A DNA stretch of 64,000 nucleotides from Enterococcus sp. HY326 (GCF_026157065.1 NZ_JANLGQ010000006.1:124001-188000), one strand, 5' to 3'. Positions 8,269 to 18,401 are shown, counted from the first letter of the stretch. The notes: a model not told the origin generated them from the sequence alone. Program-made: numbers and translations.

Positions 8269-9189
8269 TTACTGGTCCTCCTCAAAATAATTATTTTCCT
8301 GTAAAAATTGTTCAGCTACCATGCTAGGCTCCACCAAATTATTATCGGCTTCGAAATTTAATTCCTGCATTTTCTCAGTGGTGATGGTGCCGGCCAATTT
8401 TTCAATGGCCTCCCGCAGACCCGGAGTATCCTCTAAAGTTTGATCAGCGACAATTGGAGCTGCGTCATAGGCGGGGAAGAAATTCAAATCATCCTCTAGC
8501 GCCACTAAATCATAGCTGGCAATCCGACCATCAGTCGAGTACCCCAACACAATATCCATTTTGCCATTTGAAACGGCATCATAAACTAAACCAATCTGCA
8601 TCGGCAAAATATTTGAAAAAGAAAAACCATAGGCCTCTTGGAAGCCATCATAGCCGTCACCTTCTCTGGTAATCCAGGCGGTATCAACACCGGCTACTAG
8701 TTCGCCGGCGACATTTTGTAAGTCGCTGACTGTTTTCAAATTATATTCTTCAGCGGTTTCTTTGGTAACTAAGAAAACGTAGGTGTTATCAAAGCCATAA
8801 GAATCAAAGTAAGTTTGGTGGAAACGTTCTTCGAATTCTTTTTTGACTGTTGCTAACGCAATTTCCGGATCACTTTCCGGCTCCAGACCTAAAGTTGTCG
8901 TCAAGTCAGTCCCAGTATAACGGGCGGCGGAAATTGAGGCGTCACCATTGAGCATCGCTTGATGGTTAATGGTGGTGGTGGCTAAATTATTAATAATCGT
9001 TGTATCTTTATCTGTGTAATGTTCGACCATACCTGCGACAATGCTGGCTAAAATCTGAGCTTCTGATGTCACCCCACCGGTAATCCCGATAGTCGTGTCA
9101 TCAGAGCTGGCCAAGCCTGGGAAAGAACAGCCGCTGAGGAATAAAGTTGTCGCAGCTAAAACGCCGGCTAACATTTTTTTAATTCTCAT
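8269..9189 (-). CDS. opuCC: Osmoprotectant-binding lipoprotein OpuCC
   Basis: 306-residue extracytoplasmic substrate-binding lipoprotein of the OpuAC/OpuCC family. The signal peptide is [20 protein letters not shown] followed by the lipidated Cys in the lipobox LSGC, then the TIGITGG strand typical of this family. It presents glycine betaine/carnitine-like solutes to OpuCB/OpuCD. ATG at 9189 overlaps the opuCB stop (ATGA) and has AGGAGGGG in front; the open frame reaches 9252, but that extension lies inside opuCB and would bury the signal peptide. Normal length for the family. Confidence 0.93.
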   Translation of the reverse strand: MRIKKMLAGVLAATTLFLSGCSFPGLASSDDTTIGITGGVTSEAQILASIVAGMVEHYTDKDTTIINNLATTTINHQAMLNGDASISAARYTGTDLTTTLGLEPESDPEIALATVKKEFEERFHQTYFDSYGFDNTYVFLVTKETAEEYNLKTVSDLQNVAGELVAGVDTAWITREGDGYDGFQEAYGFSFSNILPMQIGLVYDAVSNGKMDIVLGYSTDGRIASYDLVALEDDLNFFPAYDAAPIVADQTLEDTPGLREAIEKLAGTITTEKMQELNFEADNNLVEPSMVAEQFLQENNYFEEDQ

Positions 9190-9827
9190 GCTTCTTCCCC
9201 TCCTCTTAAGGCAATTGGTGTTAATTTTTTCTCCAGCAAACCTAAAAGCCAATCTGCTAACAAAGCTAGAATTGTTACTGGAATAGTACCGGCAAAAATT
9301 AATGGCGGCTGATAATTATTCAGCCCGCTGAAAATTAAATCTCCGAGACCACCGGCACCGATGTAAGAAGCGAGGGTTGCCCAAGCGATAACATAGACTG
9401 CTGCCAGCCGAATCCCCGCCATAATGGTCGGAATGGCAATCGGAATTTCCACGCTGACAATTGATTGTAGCTGAGTCATGCCCATGCCACGCGCAACGTC
9501 ACGATAATTGGCGTCAACATTTTTCATACCAATGTAAGTGTTTCGTAAAATCGGCAGCAACGAATAGATGAACAAGGCAATTACTGCGGGCAACACACCA
9601 ACACCAAGAAAAGGTACCATTAAAGCTAACAACGCTAAAGAAGGTACAGTTTGCAAGGCACTAGTGAAGCCGATGACAATGCTGGCAGCTTTCGGTGTTC
9701 TCGTCAACAAGATGCCGACCGGAACCGCAATGATAATTCCTAAGCCTAAAGCCAAGGCTGAAATATAAATGTGTTCGAAAGTTTTATTAATTATTTCTTG
9801 GCCATATTCTTGAAAGAAGGCTTGCAT
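9186..9827 (-). CDS. opuCB: Osmoprotectant ABC transporter permease OpuCB
   Basis: 213-residue membrane permease with about five or six helices, an EAA loop at [31 protein letters not shown] and the conserved [14 protein letters not shown]. Starts with ATG three bases after the opuCA stop and ends overlapping opuCC by four bases, so opuCA-B-C-D is a tightly coupled operon transcribed right to left. Works with OpuCD as the membrane channel energised by OpuCA. Confidence 0.92.
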   Translation of the reverse strand: MQAFFQEYGQEIINKTFEHIYISALALGLGIIIAVPVGILLTRTPKAASIVIGFTSALQTVPSLALLALMVPFLGVGVLPAVIALFIYSLLPILRNTYIGMKNVDANYRDVARGMGMTQLQSIVSVEIPIAIPTIMAGIRLAAVYVIAWATLASYIGAGGLGDLIFSGLNNYQPPLIFAGTIPVTILALLADWLLGLLEKKLTPIALRGGEEA

Positions 9828-9830
9828 AAT

Positions 9831-11102
9831 TTATTCGCCCTCCTCTGAAGGTATCGTTTCTTCCGCTTCAGCTGTTGCCGGAATAGTAATAGCTTCTACA
9901 ACAACTTCATCAGCGGGGGCCGCTGGAATTTCAATTCCGGCTTCGTCACCGGAGACTGACTCGATAGCTTCGCTGATTGATTCCTCTTCACCCCAGATAA
10001 CATCATAGACAATATCTACTAGTGAAGCTCTGGTCAGCATACCCATAATGCGATTTTTTTCATCGACAACTGGTACATATTTCAGTCCTCGTTTTAAAAT
10101 CCGTTGCAAAGTATTTCGTAAAAAAGACGTGCTCTTCACGTAGAAAACATCTTTATTTAAAATATCGCCAACACTAGTAGCCCGACCTCGACGTTGTTGA
10201 ATTGTTTGGACATCAATAAAACCTTTTAGAACATTTTCATCGTCGACCACTAACAGCGTATCAACCCGTTTTTCCCGCATCACCTTGATGGCAGCTTGTA
10301 AAGATTTTTCCGGCGTAATAGTAATTGCTGTACTCAAAGCCACCTCGCCAACTGTTGTTGTATCAGGTTTGGCTTGCAACAAGCGATCTTCACCGATTAA
10401 TTCTTCGACAAATTCATTGGCAGGATTTTGTAAAATATTTGAAGGGGTGTCAGCTTGAACAATTTTTCCGTGGCTCATAATGACAATCCGACTCGCTAAT
10501 TTCAGTGCTTCATCCATATCATGGGTTACAAAGACAATTGTTTTGCCTAAGCGTTCTTGTAAATCCTTGACCAAATCTTGTAGGGACTCCCGTGTAATGG
10601 GGTCTAATGCCCCAAAGGGTTCATCCATTAAAATAATATCTTGATTGGCCGCCAAAGCCCGCACAACACCAATCCGTTGTTGTTGCCCGCCGGAGAGCTC
10701 ATTTGGATAACGGTCGAGCATTTCTCTAGGCAGCTCGACTAAATCAATCATTTTTTCAGCCGTTGAATTACGTTCGGCAACCGGGACTTTCAACAGACGC
10801 TGCACCAAAGTAATATTTTCACGAATGGTCATATGGGGCATTAAGCCGATATTTTGAATTACGTAACCGATTTTACGACGCAGTTCTACTGCATTAATTT
10901 TAGTAATATCCTGACCGTCAATAGTAATGGTTCCTTTAGTTGGCGTCTCCATCCGATTGATCATCCGCATGGAAGTTGTTTTTCCGCTCCCACTAGTACC
11001 GATAAAACAAATAAACTCACCATCAGCAATTGATAAATTGAAATCTTCGACAGCCACTTTATTTCCCTTGTAAATTTTTGATACATGCTCAAATTCGATC
11101 AA
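9831..11102 (-). CDS. opuCA: Osmoprotectant ABC transporter ATPase OpuCA with CBS domains
   Basis: 423-residue ATP-binding subunit. Walker A GTSGSGKTT at residues 35-43, Q-loop near 83, signature LSGGQ at 136-140, Walker B ILMDEP at 156-161, H-loop FVTHDMDEA. Two CBS domains occupy roughly residues 250-375 and in this family sense ionic strength or cyclic-di-AMP. The acidic Ala/Glu-rich tail after residue 385 is longer than usual. TTG at 11102 is chosen because AGGTGG lies six bases upstream and the protein then begins like other OpuCA proteins (IEFEHVSKIY); GTG at 11141 is an in-frame alternative without a good ribosome site. Confidence 0.92.
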   Translation of the reverse strand: MIEFEHVSKIYKGNKVAVEDFNLSIADGEFICFIGTSGSGKTTSMRMINRMETPTKGTITIDGQDITKINAVELRRKIGYVIQNIGLMPHMTIRENITLVQRLLKVPVAERNSTAEKMIDLVELPREMLDRYPNELSGGQQQRIGVVRALAANQDIILMDEPFGALDPITRESLQDLVKDLQERLGKTIVFVTHDMDEALKLASRIVIMSHGKIVQADTPSNILQNPANEFVEELIGEDRLLQAKPDTTTVGEVALSTAITITPEKSLQAAIKVMREKRVDTLLVVDDENVLKGFIDVQTIQQRRGRATSVGDILNKDVFYVKSTSFLRNTLQRILKRGLKYVPVVDEKNRIMGMLTRASLVDIVYDVIWGEEESISEAIESVSGDEAGIEIPAAPADEVVVEAITIPATAEAEETIPSEEGE

Positions 11103-11220
11103 AAAATCCACCTCATTTTCATTTTTTTTAAACGGTCTCACTTACTAGTATGATAAAAAATGGCGAATAATTCAAATTATTTGCATTTTTTGTAAATGTT
11201 TTTGAAAAAAAGGAACGTTT

Positions 11221-11258
11221 ACAAAAAAGAAAGAGCCTTGTCATTCGACAAGACTCTT
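11221..11258 (-). terminator. Terminator downstream of the VOC-family gene
   Basis: On the minus strand a 12-bp stem AAGAGTCTTGTC / GACAAGGCTCTT (one G-T pair) is followed by TCTTTTTTG. Confidence 0.85.
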
Positions 11259-11306
11259 GGCAATATAGCTAGTTAAAAATAAGAATTTTAGTAATTCAAG
11301 AATTAT

Positions 11307-12194
11307 TTACAGGTCTTTATAGATATGGGCTTCAATTTCTTCCCGTTGACCTTGTAAAAATGGAGGCAGGGCAAAACTTTCACCTAAGGTTTCCAACGGT
11401 TCATCAATGGTAAAGCCGGGCTGCATCGTAGCAAATTCCACGCGATTGCCACCGGGTTCGCGAATATAAAGACTCTTGAAATAGCCTCGGGAAACAAGCT
11501 CTTCAATTTCCCAGTCTTGGTCTTGGGCTTTTTGATACAAAGCCTCTAAGGCGGCATCATTCTTCACCGCAAAAGCGACGTGGTCCATACTGCCACGACC
11601 CATGCGGGCTTTTTTGTCAGAATTAGTTTGAATAATTTCAACAAAATCCGTTTGATTCAATTGAATCCGACCGTTGACTGTTGACCAGCCTAAAAATTTT
11701 TCAAAAAATTCACTAGTCTTAGCTGGTTCTTTAACGTGAAATTCAGTGGAGCGCAGGCCGATAATTTGTTTATCAGCGGGAATGTCATTTTTGACGACTT
11801 GACTGGCAGCTAACGGTGCAGCCGCAACCTCCTCTAGGTAAAGTTGAACATCGTCTTTATCTTTAAAGGATAAGCTAGCTCCAGATTGTTCAAAAAGAAT
11901 GTTTAAATTAGTCAAGCGTTCTTGCCAAAAAGCCAAGCTGCCACTAGGGATTTTTAAACCAATCGTTCCTAAGAAGTGGTCTTCATCATGCCGCTGTGCT
12001 AAAAGCGGCACGACAAAAAAAGTCACGACAGTCCCAGGTGCGCCGCTATAATCTCCGTAGTAGTAATGGAGCATTTTATGATTTTCTTGATTGACGGTAT
12101 TTTTGACAAAGCGCAGACCTAAAACTTTGGTGTAAAAATCTAGATTTTCCTGTGCATGTCTAGTTAATAATGAAACGTGATGAAAAGTGGCCAT
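11307..12194 (-). CDS. VOC-family (glyoxalase/extradiol dioxygenase-like) protein, MhqO-type
   Basis: 295-residue cytosolic protein with two vicinal-oxygen-chelate halves. The first begins [24 protein letters not shown] and the second [24 protein letters not shown]. Metal-ligand candidates are the His of FHHVSL, the His of MDHVAFAV and the Glu of [10 protein letters not shown], as in ring-cleaving dioxygenases of the YfiE/MhqA-O group that handle quinones and catechol-like compounds. ATG at 12194 follows GGAGGGATTTCC; the frame is open much further upstream (to 12509) but that part is the antisense of queA. Diverges from queA. Confidence 0.85.
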   Translation of the reverse strand: MATFHHVSLLTRHAQENLDFYTKVLGLRFVKNTVNQENHKMLHYYYGDYSGAPGTVVTFFVVPLLAQRHDEDHFLGTIGLKIPSGSLAFWQERLTNLNILFEQSGASLSFKDKDDVQLYLEEVAAAPLAASQVVKNDIPADKQIIGLRSTEFHVKEPAKTSEFFEKFLGWSTVNGRIQLNQTDFVEIIQTNSDKKARMGRGSMDHVAFAVKNDAALEALYQKAQDQDWEIEELVSRGYFKSLYIREPGGNRVEFATMQPGFTIDEPLETLGESFALPPFLQGQREEIEAHIYKDL

Positions 12195-12333
12195 GGAAAT
12201 CCCTCCGCGTGTTTTCTTTCTTATTAATAGTAAGTATAGAAGCCTTTTAAATAGAAAGCAAATAATCTGTCGTTCGCCAAGGGTTTCAAAAAGTGATAAA
12301 ATACCCAAGACAATAAAAGAAAGAGTGAAAGCT

Positions 12334-13365
12334 ATGTTAACCACAGAAGATTTTGATTTTGATTTACCTGAAGAATTGATTGCCCAAACACCGTTACAAG
12401 ATCGCTCCAGCTCCCGCCTGTTAGTTCTAGATAAAGAAACCGGTGAAATTGAAGACAAACATTTTACCGACATCTTAGATGAATTAAATCCCGGCGATGC
12501 TTTAGTCATGAATGATACCCGTGTCTTACCGGCGCGTCTCTATGGCGAAAAACCTGATACTGGTGGCCATTTGGAAGTGTTGTTGTTAAATAATATTGAA
12601 GGGGACACTTGGGAAACATTGATTAAACCGGCTAAGCGGGCGAAAGTCGGCACAGAAATTCGTTTTGGCGATGGCCGCTTAAACGCCGTTGTCACCAAAG
12701 AGTTAGAACACGGCGGCCGTATTATTGAATTTCAATACGAAGGGATTTTTCTCGAAAATTTAGAGTCCCTCGGCGAAATGCCGCTACCGCCTTACATCAA
12801 AGAACGCTTAGAAGACCCCGACCGCTATCAAACCGTTTATGCCAAAGAAAACGGCTCGGCGGCCGCACCAACGGCGGGTTTGCATTTTACACCAGAATTA
12901 TTGAAACAGATTGCTGACAAAGGCGTTCACTTAGTTTATCTGACACTGCATGTTGGACTAGGCACCTTCCGCCCAGTTAGCGTGGATAATATTGCAGAGC
13001 ATCATATGCACAGCGAATTTTATCGTTTGACTGAAGACGCTGCCGCAGAATTAAACCAAGTGCGTCAAGCCGGCGGAAAAATTATCGCCGTTGGCACCAC
13101 CTCAATCCGGACCTTGGAAACTATCGGCACTAAATTTGACGGCGATATTAAAGCCGACAGCGGCTGGACGGATATTTTTATCACACCGGGCTATCAGTTT
13201 AAAGTTGTGCAGGCCTTCTCCACCAATTTCCATCTGCCAAAATCAACTTTGGTGATGTTGGTCAGCGCCTTTGCCGGACGGGAAAAAACTTTAGCCGCCT
13301 ACCAGCATGCCATTGAAGAGCGCTACCGTTTCTTCAGTTTTGGCGATGCAATGTTTGTGAAGTAG
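12334..13365 (+). CDS. queA: S-adenosylmethionine:tRNA ribosyltransferase-isomerase QueA
   Basis: 343-residue cytosolic enzyme that transfers and isomerises the ribosyl moiety of SAM onto preQ1-modified tRNA, making epoxyqueuosine. Family signatures: [28 protein letters not shown] at the start, [36 protein letters not shown] and [20 protein letters not shown] at 12334 is preceded by AAAGAGTGAAAGCT. The partner enzyme tgt lies at 59191 in this window rather than adjacent. No preQ1 riboswitch was recognised in front of either gene. Confidence 0.97.
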   Translation: MLTTEDFDFDLPEELIAQTPLQDRSSSRLLVLDKETGEIEDKHFTDILDELNPGDALVMNDTRVLPARLYGEKPDTGGHLEVLLLNNIEGDTWETLIKPAKRAKVGTEIRFGDGRLNAVVTKELEHGGRIIEFQYEGIFLENLESLGEMPLPPYIKERLEDPDRYQTVYAKENGSAAAPTAGLHFTPELLKQIADKGVHLVYLTLHVGLGTFRPVSVDNIAEHHMHSEFYRLTEDAAAELNQVRQAGGKIIAVGTTSIRTLETIGTKFDGDIKADSGWTDIFITPGYQFKVVQAFSTNFHLPKSTLVMLVSAFAGREKTLAAYQHAIEERYRFFSFGDAMFVK

Positions 13366-13750
13366 TTGTTTGGTTTTAGCTGGAATTTATGACTGTTTTT
13401 ATTTGTTTTTAGTGCAGACAGACAGTAGACGCATTTAAGCTTTTTTTCGAAAACAAAATTTAGATTTGGCGAGAGGGAAATGACGCTCGCCTACGATTGG
13501 TCGTCAAGATTACTTTTGTACCATCAGCTGAGTGCTGTTGGTGTGAGAGTGGTGTTGGCGATTTTTTTGATTTGCGAGATTCAAAGAAAAATTAACCATA
13601 CACAAAAATTTAGTAATCACGAGATTTTAGATTGAAAAGTTATATGGACAAGCTAGAATCCTAGTTGCTGGATTAAAAAAAGTAAATCATAGCCATTTTC
13701 AGAAGTTTCAAACGTCCTTTGATTATGTGCAACGTGTAAGTTTATTTTTT
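13366..13750. other. Intergenic region after queA
   Basis: No credible gene, terminator or repeat recognised apart from the ECF promoter immediately downstream. Confidence 0.4.
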
Positions 13751-13778
13751 TGAAACACTTTTCTCCTTGATGCGTCTA
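13751..13778 (+). promoter_or_regulatory. ECF sigma-factor promoter of the ABC/sigma operon
   Basis: TGAAAC (13751-13756), 16 bp, CGTCTA (13773-13778). This is an exact match to the consensus of SigM/SigW/SigV-type ECF promoters of Bacillus. The start site would fall about at the AAGGAG of the first gene, giving a very short leader. The operon ends with its own ECF sigma gene, so autoregulation is the simplest reading. Confidence 0.8.
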
Positions 13779-13800
13779 ATGTAAAAGGAGAGAAAAAAAT

Positions 13801-14532
13801 ATGATAAATAAAACAATCAAAATTGAGCAACTTTCTAAATTACACAAGGGAAAAGAAGTAGTTAAGGATGTATCCTTCGAAGCTGAAGCTGGCAGAGTGA
13901 CAGCCTTTTTAGGACCAAATGGAGCTGGCAAAAGCTCAACTCTACGGATGTTATTAGGCTTAGACTATCAAAATTACGGAACGGCTCTTTTTGGTGAAAA
14001 GAAATATTCCGAATTGGCAAGGCCATTAACAGTTGTCGGAGCATTATTTGACGGGGTTGGCGGAAACAAGTCGAGGACGGTGTCTTCCTATTTAAAAATA
14101 GCTGCGTTAAGTAACGGAATAGCATTGGTGAGAATTAATGAAGTTCTCAAGGAAGTCGGGCTTTTAGAGAAACGAAAACAAAAGTTAGGACAATTGTCTT
14201 TAGGTGAAAGTCAACGCCTTGGTTTGGCACTGGCTTTATTAGGCAATCCGCAATTTTTAGTTTTAGATGAGCCCACCAATGGTCTTGATCCTAGTGGAAT
14301 TCGTTGGTTTCGCCATTTGATACGAAAGTTAGCAGATAACAAAAAAACAATTTTACTATCATCACATATGCTTGGTGAAATAGAATCAGTAGCCGATGAT
14401 GTTGTCATCATTAACCGAGGTCAGATTGCTTTAAAAGGTCCATTAGGGAAGATTAAAAATGAATTATCAACTTTAGAAGAATTATTCTTTGAGTTAACGG
14501 AAAAGAATAATTTAGAGGAGCTGGTAAAATGA
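13801..14532 (+). CDS. ABC transporter ATP-binding protein (BcrA/antimicrobial-resistance type)
   Basis: 243-residue cytosolic ATPase. Walker A GPNGAGKSS at residues 38-46, degenerate signature LSLGE (usual LSGGQ), Walker B FLVLDEPTNGLDPSG, H-loop LLSSHMLGEIE. The sequence is of the type serving BcrAB- or lantibiotic-immunity-like exporters. Its stop overlaps the first of two permease genes by four bases, followed by an ECF sigma and anti-sigma gene, all behind an ECF promoter. This suggests an envelope-stress-induced exporter, for example for a cell-wall-active peptide; the substrate is not visible in the sequence. Confidence 0.9.
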   Translation: MINKTIKIEQLSKLHKGKEVVKDVSFEAEAGRVTAFLGPNGAGKSSTLRMLLGLDYQNYGTALFGEKKYSELARPLTVVGALFDGVGGNKSRTVSSYLKIAALSNGIALVRINEVLKEVGLLEKRKQKLGQLSLGESQRLGLALALLGNPQFLVLDEPTNGLDPSGIRWFRHLIRKLADNKKTILLSSHMLGEIESVADDVVIINRGQIALKGPLGKIKNELSTLEELFFELTEKNNLEELVK

Positions 14533-15317
14533 GGATTTCTTTCAAAGGTATTCATGCAGAATTGATTAAGATAACTTCGGTGAGCATCAATAGAATAGTG
14601 ATACTAATTTTACTGGCTGCTCAAATAATAGTTGCTATAATTGATGCAAAAAGTATCCTAACTGTTGGCTTAGACGCAACACCAGAAACAAGTCCAATGT
14701 TGTTTGAAGCGATCCCACCAGTGGAATTTTTGGGATTTGACATCTTACAGTTTGGCATTGTAATTTTCATTGCACTAGCGGCACTGATGGGCGCAGCAGA
14801 TTTCAGTCATCATGAATTACGTCAGGGATTTTTATTGATCTCAAAGAGAAGGACCTTAGTTAATGTTCGGTTTATTGCGAATAGTTTTGTTTTATTGATG
14901 GTGTCGAGTTTAGTCATTTCACTTTCGGTCATAACCACTCATTTGGTGATTGGCTCTCAAGAAATCCCACCGCTTTTTTTGCAGCCAAAAATTTGGCTTA
15001 TGATTGATCAAGCGGTTCTTTCATGGACTTTTGCCGGAATATTTACGTTTAGTCTGGCCAGTCTACTGAGAAAAGCTCTGCCGGCTTTATTATCGATGAA
15101 TAGTTTTGTGGTGGGACTGACAGCATTTATTTTAGAGAAATGGAGTTGGACTAGCTGGCTTCCAATCAATGCTTACCAAAATATTGCGTTTCACAATAGT
15201 GATTCTATGGTGAAAGATGGAATAGTCGGGACCTTCTGTATGATTGTTTGGATTATCTTTTTAAGCAAACTATCGAACCAGCAATTTTATAAAATCAATA
15301 TTGGAGGGGAATATTGA
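14529..15317 (+). CDS. ABC-2 type permease
   Basis: 262-residue membrane protein with about six hydrophobic segments (first near residues 20-40, others around 72-95, 110-135, 150-180, 185-210, 235-252). The ADFSHHELRQGFLLISKRR cytoplasmic stretch is typical of ABC-2 exporter permeases of the bacitracin/lantibiotic-protection type. Start ATG overlaps the ATPase gene (ATGA). Partner of the ATPase at 13801 and the second permease at 15317. No enzymatic motif expected or seen. Confidence 0.82.
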   Translation: MRISFKGIHAELIKITSVSINRIVILILLAAQIIVAIIDAKSILTVGLDATPETSPMLFEAIPPVEFLGFDILQFGIVIFIALAALMGAADFSHHELRQGFLLISKRRTLVNVRFIANSFVLLMVSSLVISLSVITTHLVIGSQEIPPLFLQPKIWLMIDQAVLSWTFAGIFTFSLASLLRKALPALLSMNSFVVGLTAFILEKWSWTSWLPINAYQNIAFHNSDSMVKDGIVGTFCMIVWIIFLSKLSNQQFYKINIGGEY

Positions 15318-16036
15318 TGAAGGCTATTATTAAGGCAGAACTTTATAGATTTTTCTCAACTAAAAACTGTTTGCTAGGTCTTAGTCTGAGCGTTAGTTTG
15401 CCAATTGCTATCTATCTGTATCTAATTATGAATCATCAGCTAAGCACTACTATAGATAAGTCTGCAATTATCTTGATATCACTAAACTTTGTGTCGGTTG
15501 GAATTATTTTCTTTTCTGCTTATTTTTTTGGTGAAGAATATCAACAAAATTTGTTGAGGACAACTTTATTGAGTGTTCCTAATCGAGTGAAGGTGTTGCT
15601 AGCAAAATTACTCAGTTTAAATGCACTTGTTTTAGTTTCATTTTTTTTAATAGCAATCACGCTTATTAGTTTGAATCTATTTTTTAGAAATGGCACTACT
15701 CCCATCATGCTAGAAATTTTATGGAAAAGATTATTGTTAATCTTGATAAGCGAAGAATTGTTGGTTTTAATTACTTGTGGCATCTGTATCTTATTTAAGT
15801 CAACCTATCTAGCAGTTGCTTTGCTAGCTTGCCTGCAAATAGGTGGTAGCCAAATGCTCTTTGCCTTTACTGATTATGCCAAATATTTACCCGATCTTGC
15901 TGTGATTAATTTATATACATGGACACCGCAGCAAGCTTTTTTAAGTATTGGAACAGGCATGGTAGTGCAGGGGATTTGGGCAACACTAGTCTTCTTGCTA
16001 TCGCTTTTGTTGTTTTTTAAGCGTGATGTAAGGTAA
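15317..16036 (+). CDS. ABC-2 type permease, second subunit
   Basis: 239-residue membrane protein with about six hydrophobic segments. FFGEEYQQNLLRTTLLSVPNRVKVLLAKLL matches the cytoplasmic loop seen in the other permease and in BcrB-like proteins. ATG at 15317 overlaps the previous stop by one base (TGATG) and follows GGAGGGGA at six bases; a TTG directly before it (15314) is a less likely start. Probably heterodimerises with the preceding permease. Confidence 0.82.
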   Translation: MKAIIKAELYRFFSTKNCLLGLSLSVSLPIAIYLYLIMNHQLSTTIDKSAIILISLNFVSVGIIFFSAYFFGEEYQQNLLRTTLLSVPNRVKVLLAKLLSLNALVLVSFFLIAITLISLNLFFRNGTTPIMLEILWKRLLLILISEELLVLITCGICILFKSTYLAVALLACLQIGGSQMLFAFTDYAKYLPDLAVINLYTWTPQQAFLSIGTGMVVQGIWATLVFLLSLLLFFKRDVR

Positions 16037-16102
16037 TTAGGATATTCAGTAAAAATTCAAAATTCAGAGCTATGTTAGAATATTATAAAGGTAGGTGACA
16101 TT

Positions 16103-16576
16103 GTGGAAGACTTTGAACGTATTTATCGTGAGCAATTTAGTATGGTTTTTGCCTATGTCATGACCTTATGTTCAGACAGTCATTTAGCTGAAGAAATTAC
16201 ACAGGAAGCATTTGTTAAAGCTTTGGAAAATATTGCAAAGTTTAAAGGTCAATCCAAATTATCCACTTGGCTTTGTCAGATTGCCAAAAATTGCTTTTTA
16301 AGTCATTGCCGCAAGAAGCATTTGAGTCATGCTGATTTTGCTGGTGTGACAGAAGAGTCATTAGAAATCGATGCCCTCATTTTGAATCCTGAACGTAATG
16401 AAGAATTGCATATGCTCGTTCATCAACTGCCTGATCCTTATAAAGAAGTTTTTTCTCTCCGTGTTTTTGGAGAGCTGTCGCATAAACAAATTGGAAAAAT
16501 TTTTGACGAAGATCCAAGATGGGCACGCGTAGTATTTCACCGAGCAAAAAATTTGATAAAGGAGCTGATGATCTGA
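16103..16576 (+). CDS. ECF-type RNA polymerase sigma factor
   Basis: 157 residues. Region 2 is MEDFERIYREQFSMVFAYVMTLCSDSHLAEEITQEAFVKALEN with STWLCQIAKNCFLSHCRKK after it; region 4 is LPDPYKEVFSLRVFGELSHKQIGKIFDEDPRWARVVFHRAKNLI. Typical length for an ECF sigma factor. GTG at 16103 follows AAAGGTAGGTG. It directs core RNA polymerase to promoters such as TGAAAC-N16-CGTCTA, found in front of the upstream ABC genes. The stop overlaps the anti-sigma ATG by one base. Confidence 0.95.
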   Translation: MEDFERIYREQFSMVFAYVMTLCSDSHLAEEITQEAFVKALENIAKFKGQSKLSTWLCQIAKNCFLSHCRKKHLSHADFAGVTEESLEIDALILNPERNEELHMLVHQLPDPYKEVFSLRVFGELSHKQIGKIFDEDPRWARVVFHRAKNLIKELMI

Positions 16577-16887
16577 TGCTACCCTGTGATTTAATAAGAA
16601 ATTCTTTTTCAGCCTATCAGGCTAATCGGTGCTCTTTGGAGACGAAAAAAATAATTGATGAGCATCTAGAAAAATGTGAAGAATGCAGAGAAGCCTATCA
16701 AGCGTGGGTCGTTTCCAGCCAAAAAAAAGAAGAACAAAATTATCGAGACCTAATGAATTTATCCCAAAAACTGAAAACTGACCGTAGAAAAAAAATTATG
16801 AAGTGGACTGCTATTTGTTTGGCGATTATTTCAGTGCTGGTGTTTATCATTCTCATGATCTCAGGAGTACAAATAAGACGAGGATAG
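16576..16887 (+). CDS. Zinc-finger (zf-HC2) anti-sigma factor
   Basis: 103 residues. The N-terminal half carries the zinc-binding anti-sigma motif HLEKCEEC (H-x3-C-x2-C) and the C-terminal half has one transmembrane helix (WTAICLAIISVLVFIILMISG), leaving only a few residues outside. It should hold the sigma factor at the membrane until an envelope signal releases it. With almost no extracellular domain, the signal probably comes through another partner, possibly the ABC transporter (inference). ATG at 16576 overlaps the sigma stop (TGATG). Confidence 0.88.
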   Translation: MLPCDLIRNSFSAYQANRCSLETKKIIDEHLEKCEECREAYQAWVVSSQKKEEQNYRDLMNLSQKLKTDRRKKIMKWTAICLAIISVLVFIILMISGVQIRRG

Positions 16888-16928
16888 AAATTTAGTGAAA
16901 CCATTTTAAGCTGTTATCATGTCAGAAG

Positions 16929-16958
16929 GCTCATCAATTTATTTTGATGGGCTTTTTT
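16929..16958 (+). terminator. Terminator of the ABC/ECF operon
   Basis: Stem GCTCATCAA / TTGATGGGC followed by TTTTTT. Confidence 0.8.
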
Positions 16959-17253
16959 CAATTGCTAGCAATTGAAACTGTATTTTATAATTCTTTTCAT
17001 TCAATAGCTATTGGAAATGTTAGCACGGAACTCATCATACTAGAACATTTATATTGAGTTACTTAAATATCTGGAAAGCAACGTTCAATGATTTATACTT
17101 TCCAGCACCTAGAAAATCCACTATTAATTCTCTTAACCAGCAGTTCAATTCTTCAAAGAAAAGTTTACTTCGCCGACATTGTAAATCTGGTTGTTCCGTT
17201 TTATGCTTAGGATAGAAAGTACAGTAATCGGAAAAGCAAAGAGGGGAAGCAAA

Positions 17254-18324
17254 ATGAAGCTGAATGAGGTAATTTTTAAGCGGCGTAAAGAGTTGCAGCT
17301 AACACAAGAACAAGTGGCTCTCGCCTTGAATGTCTCCGCACCAGCGGTAAGTAAATGGGAGCGGGGGAGTAGTCTGCCGGATATTACGTTATTGCCTGGC
17401 CTTGCTCGACTGTTAAAAATTGATTTAAACACCCTGTTTAATTTTGAAGAAGAGCTGTCTACAATCGAGTTGGGAAATTTTATTGAAAAGCTTTTCTATA
17501 CGTTAAAAGATGAAGGCTTGCCTACCGGATTGACGCTTGTCCAAGAAAAAATCAAGGAGTTTCCTCATGATGAAAAGCTGATTTTAGTTGCGACTCAACA
17601 ATTGGAAGCTGAGGCTATCATGCAGGGGGATAAGGAACGAAATAAAGATATTTTTAAAGAAATCAGCCTCTTATTCGGCCTTTTAGAAAATAGTGACAAT
17701 CAAAACATTCGTTTTTCAGCTCAGTTAGCCAAGGTTCGAAATTTAATTCGTTTTGGGGATTACAATTCGGCTAATCAGGTGCTAGCTCAAACAGAAAACA
17801 TCCATCTGGATAAGACACCCACTGAGATTCAGCTGTTAAGGGCCGAAGGAAACGAGCAAGCAGCCTTAACCAAAATCGAAGGTGAAATTATGCGAACTGC
17901 GTCTAACCTACTTTCTTATCTATTCAGTAAATTTGAAATAGCAATCGAAAAAGCCCTCAGCGAAGAGATGAAATATTACGGAGACTTAATTATTCAAACT
18001 GTCGAAAATTACCATCTGTCTGAAATTTTTGTTCGTTTAGTCGATTTGATGATGGCTGCATTGGAAAAAAATGCAGACCAATTTTTTAAACTGTTAGAGA
18101 AGTTAGTTGATCAAGACGATTGGATTTGGAAGCCACATCAATATCATCTTTATGAGAATTTGACCGAAAATGAAGTAAACCTCGCTCAAATGTTCTATTC
18201 ACAAGACTTTGAAAAGCTGTTTGAACCCGTAGACCTAACCTTTTTAAAAGGCAATCCTCAATTCCAAGTGCTCAAGGAGAAGTGGCAAAATAAGATGCAA
18301 GAAAATATTTCAAGAGAGATATAA
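17254..18324 (+). CDS. XRE-family regulator with long helical C-terminal domain
   Basis: 356 residues. N-terminal Cro/CI HTH (LQLTQEQVALALNVSAPAVSKWERGSSLPD, residues about 14-43), then some 290 residues predicted largely helical, without membrane segments, resembling TPR-type sensor regions of XRE regulators. ATG at 17254 follows GAGGGG; the open frame extends to 17191 without a ribosome site. Monocistronic, between the two ECF modules. Ligand and targets are unknown. A hairpin-repeat array begins shortly after it. Confidence 0.83.
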   Translation: MKLNEVIFKRRKELQLTQEQVALALNVSAPAVSKWERGSSLPDITLLPGLARLLKIDLNTLFNFEEELSTIELGNFIEKLFYTLKDEGLPTGLTLVQEKIKEFPHDEKLILVATQQLEAEAIMQGDKERNKDIFKEISLLFGLLENSDNQNIRFSAQLAKVRNLIRFGDYNSANQVLAQTENIHLDKTPTEIQLLRAEGNEQAALTKIEGEIMRTASNLLSYLFSKFEIAIEKALSEEMKYYGDLIIQTVENYHLSEIFVRLVDLMMAALEKNADQFFKLLEKLVDQDDWIWKPHQYHLYENLTENEVNLAQMFYSQDFEKLFEPVDLTFLKGNPQFQVLKEKWQNKMQENISREI

Positions 18325-18401
18325 GAATGATTTTTTTAGAAATGAGAGTCTACTAAAGCACACCGCTAAATTTCACAGCATAACAATGAATTTTTCAATC
18401 T

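Noticed and set aside
9190-9252. Longer start for the OpuCC lipoprotein
   Set aside because: It lies inside opuCB and would put 21 residues before the signal peptide; ATG 9189 has AGGAGGGG.
11142-11220. cre site upstream of opuCA (TTGTAAACGTTCCTT on the minus strand)
   Set aside because: It misses the conserved C near the 3' end of the consensus; too weak to list.
12195-12509. N-terminal extension of the VOC-family protein
   Set aside because: It is antisense to queA, lacks a ribosome site, and the family start ([11 protein letters not shown]) is at 12194.
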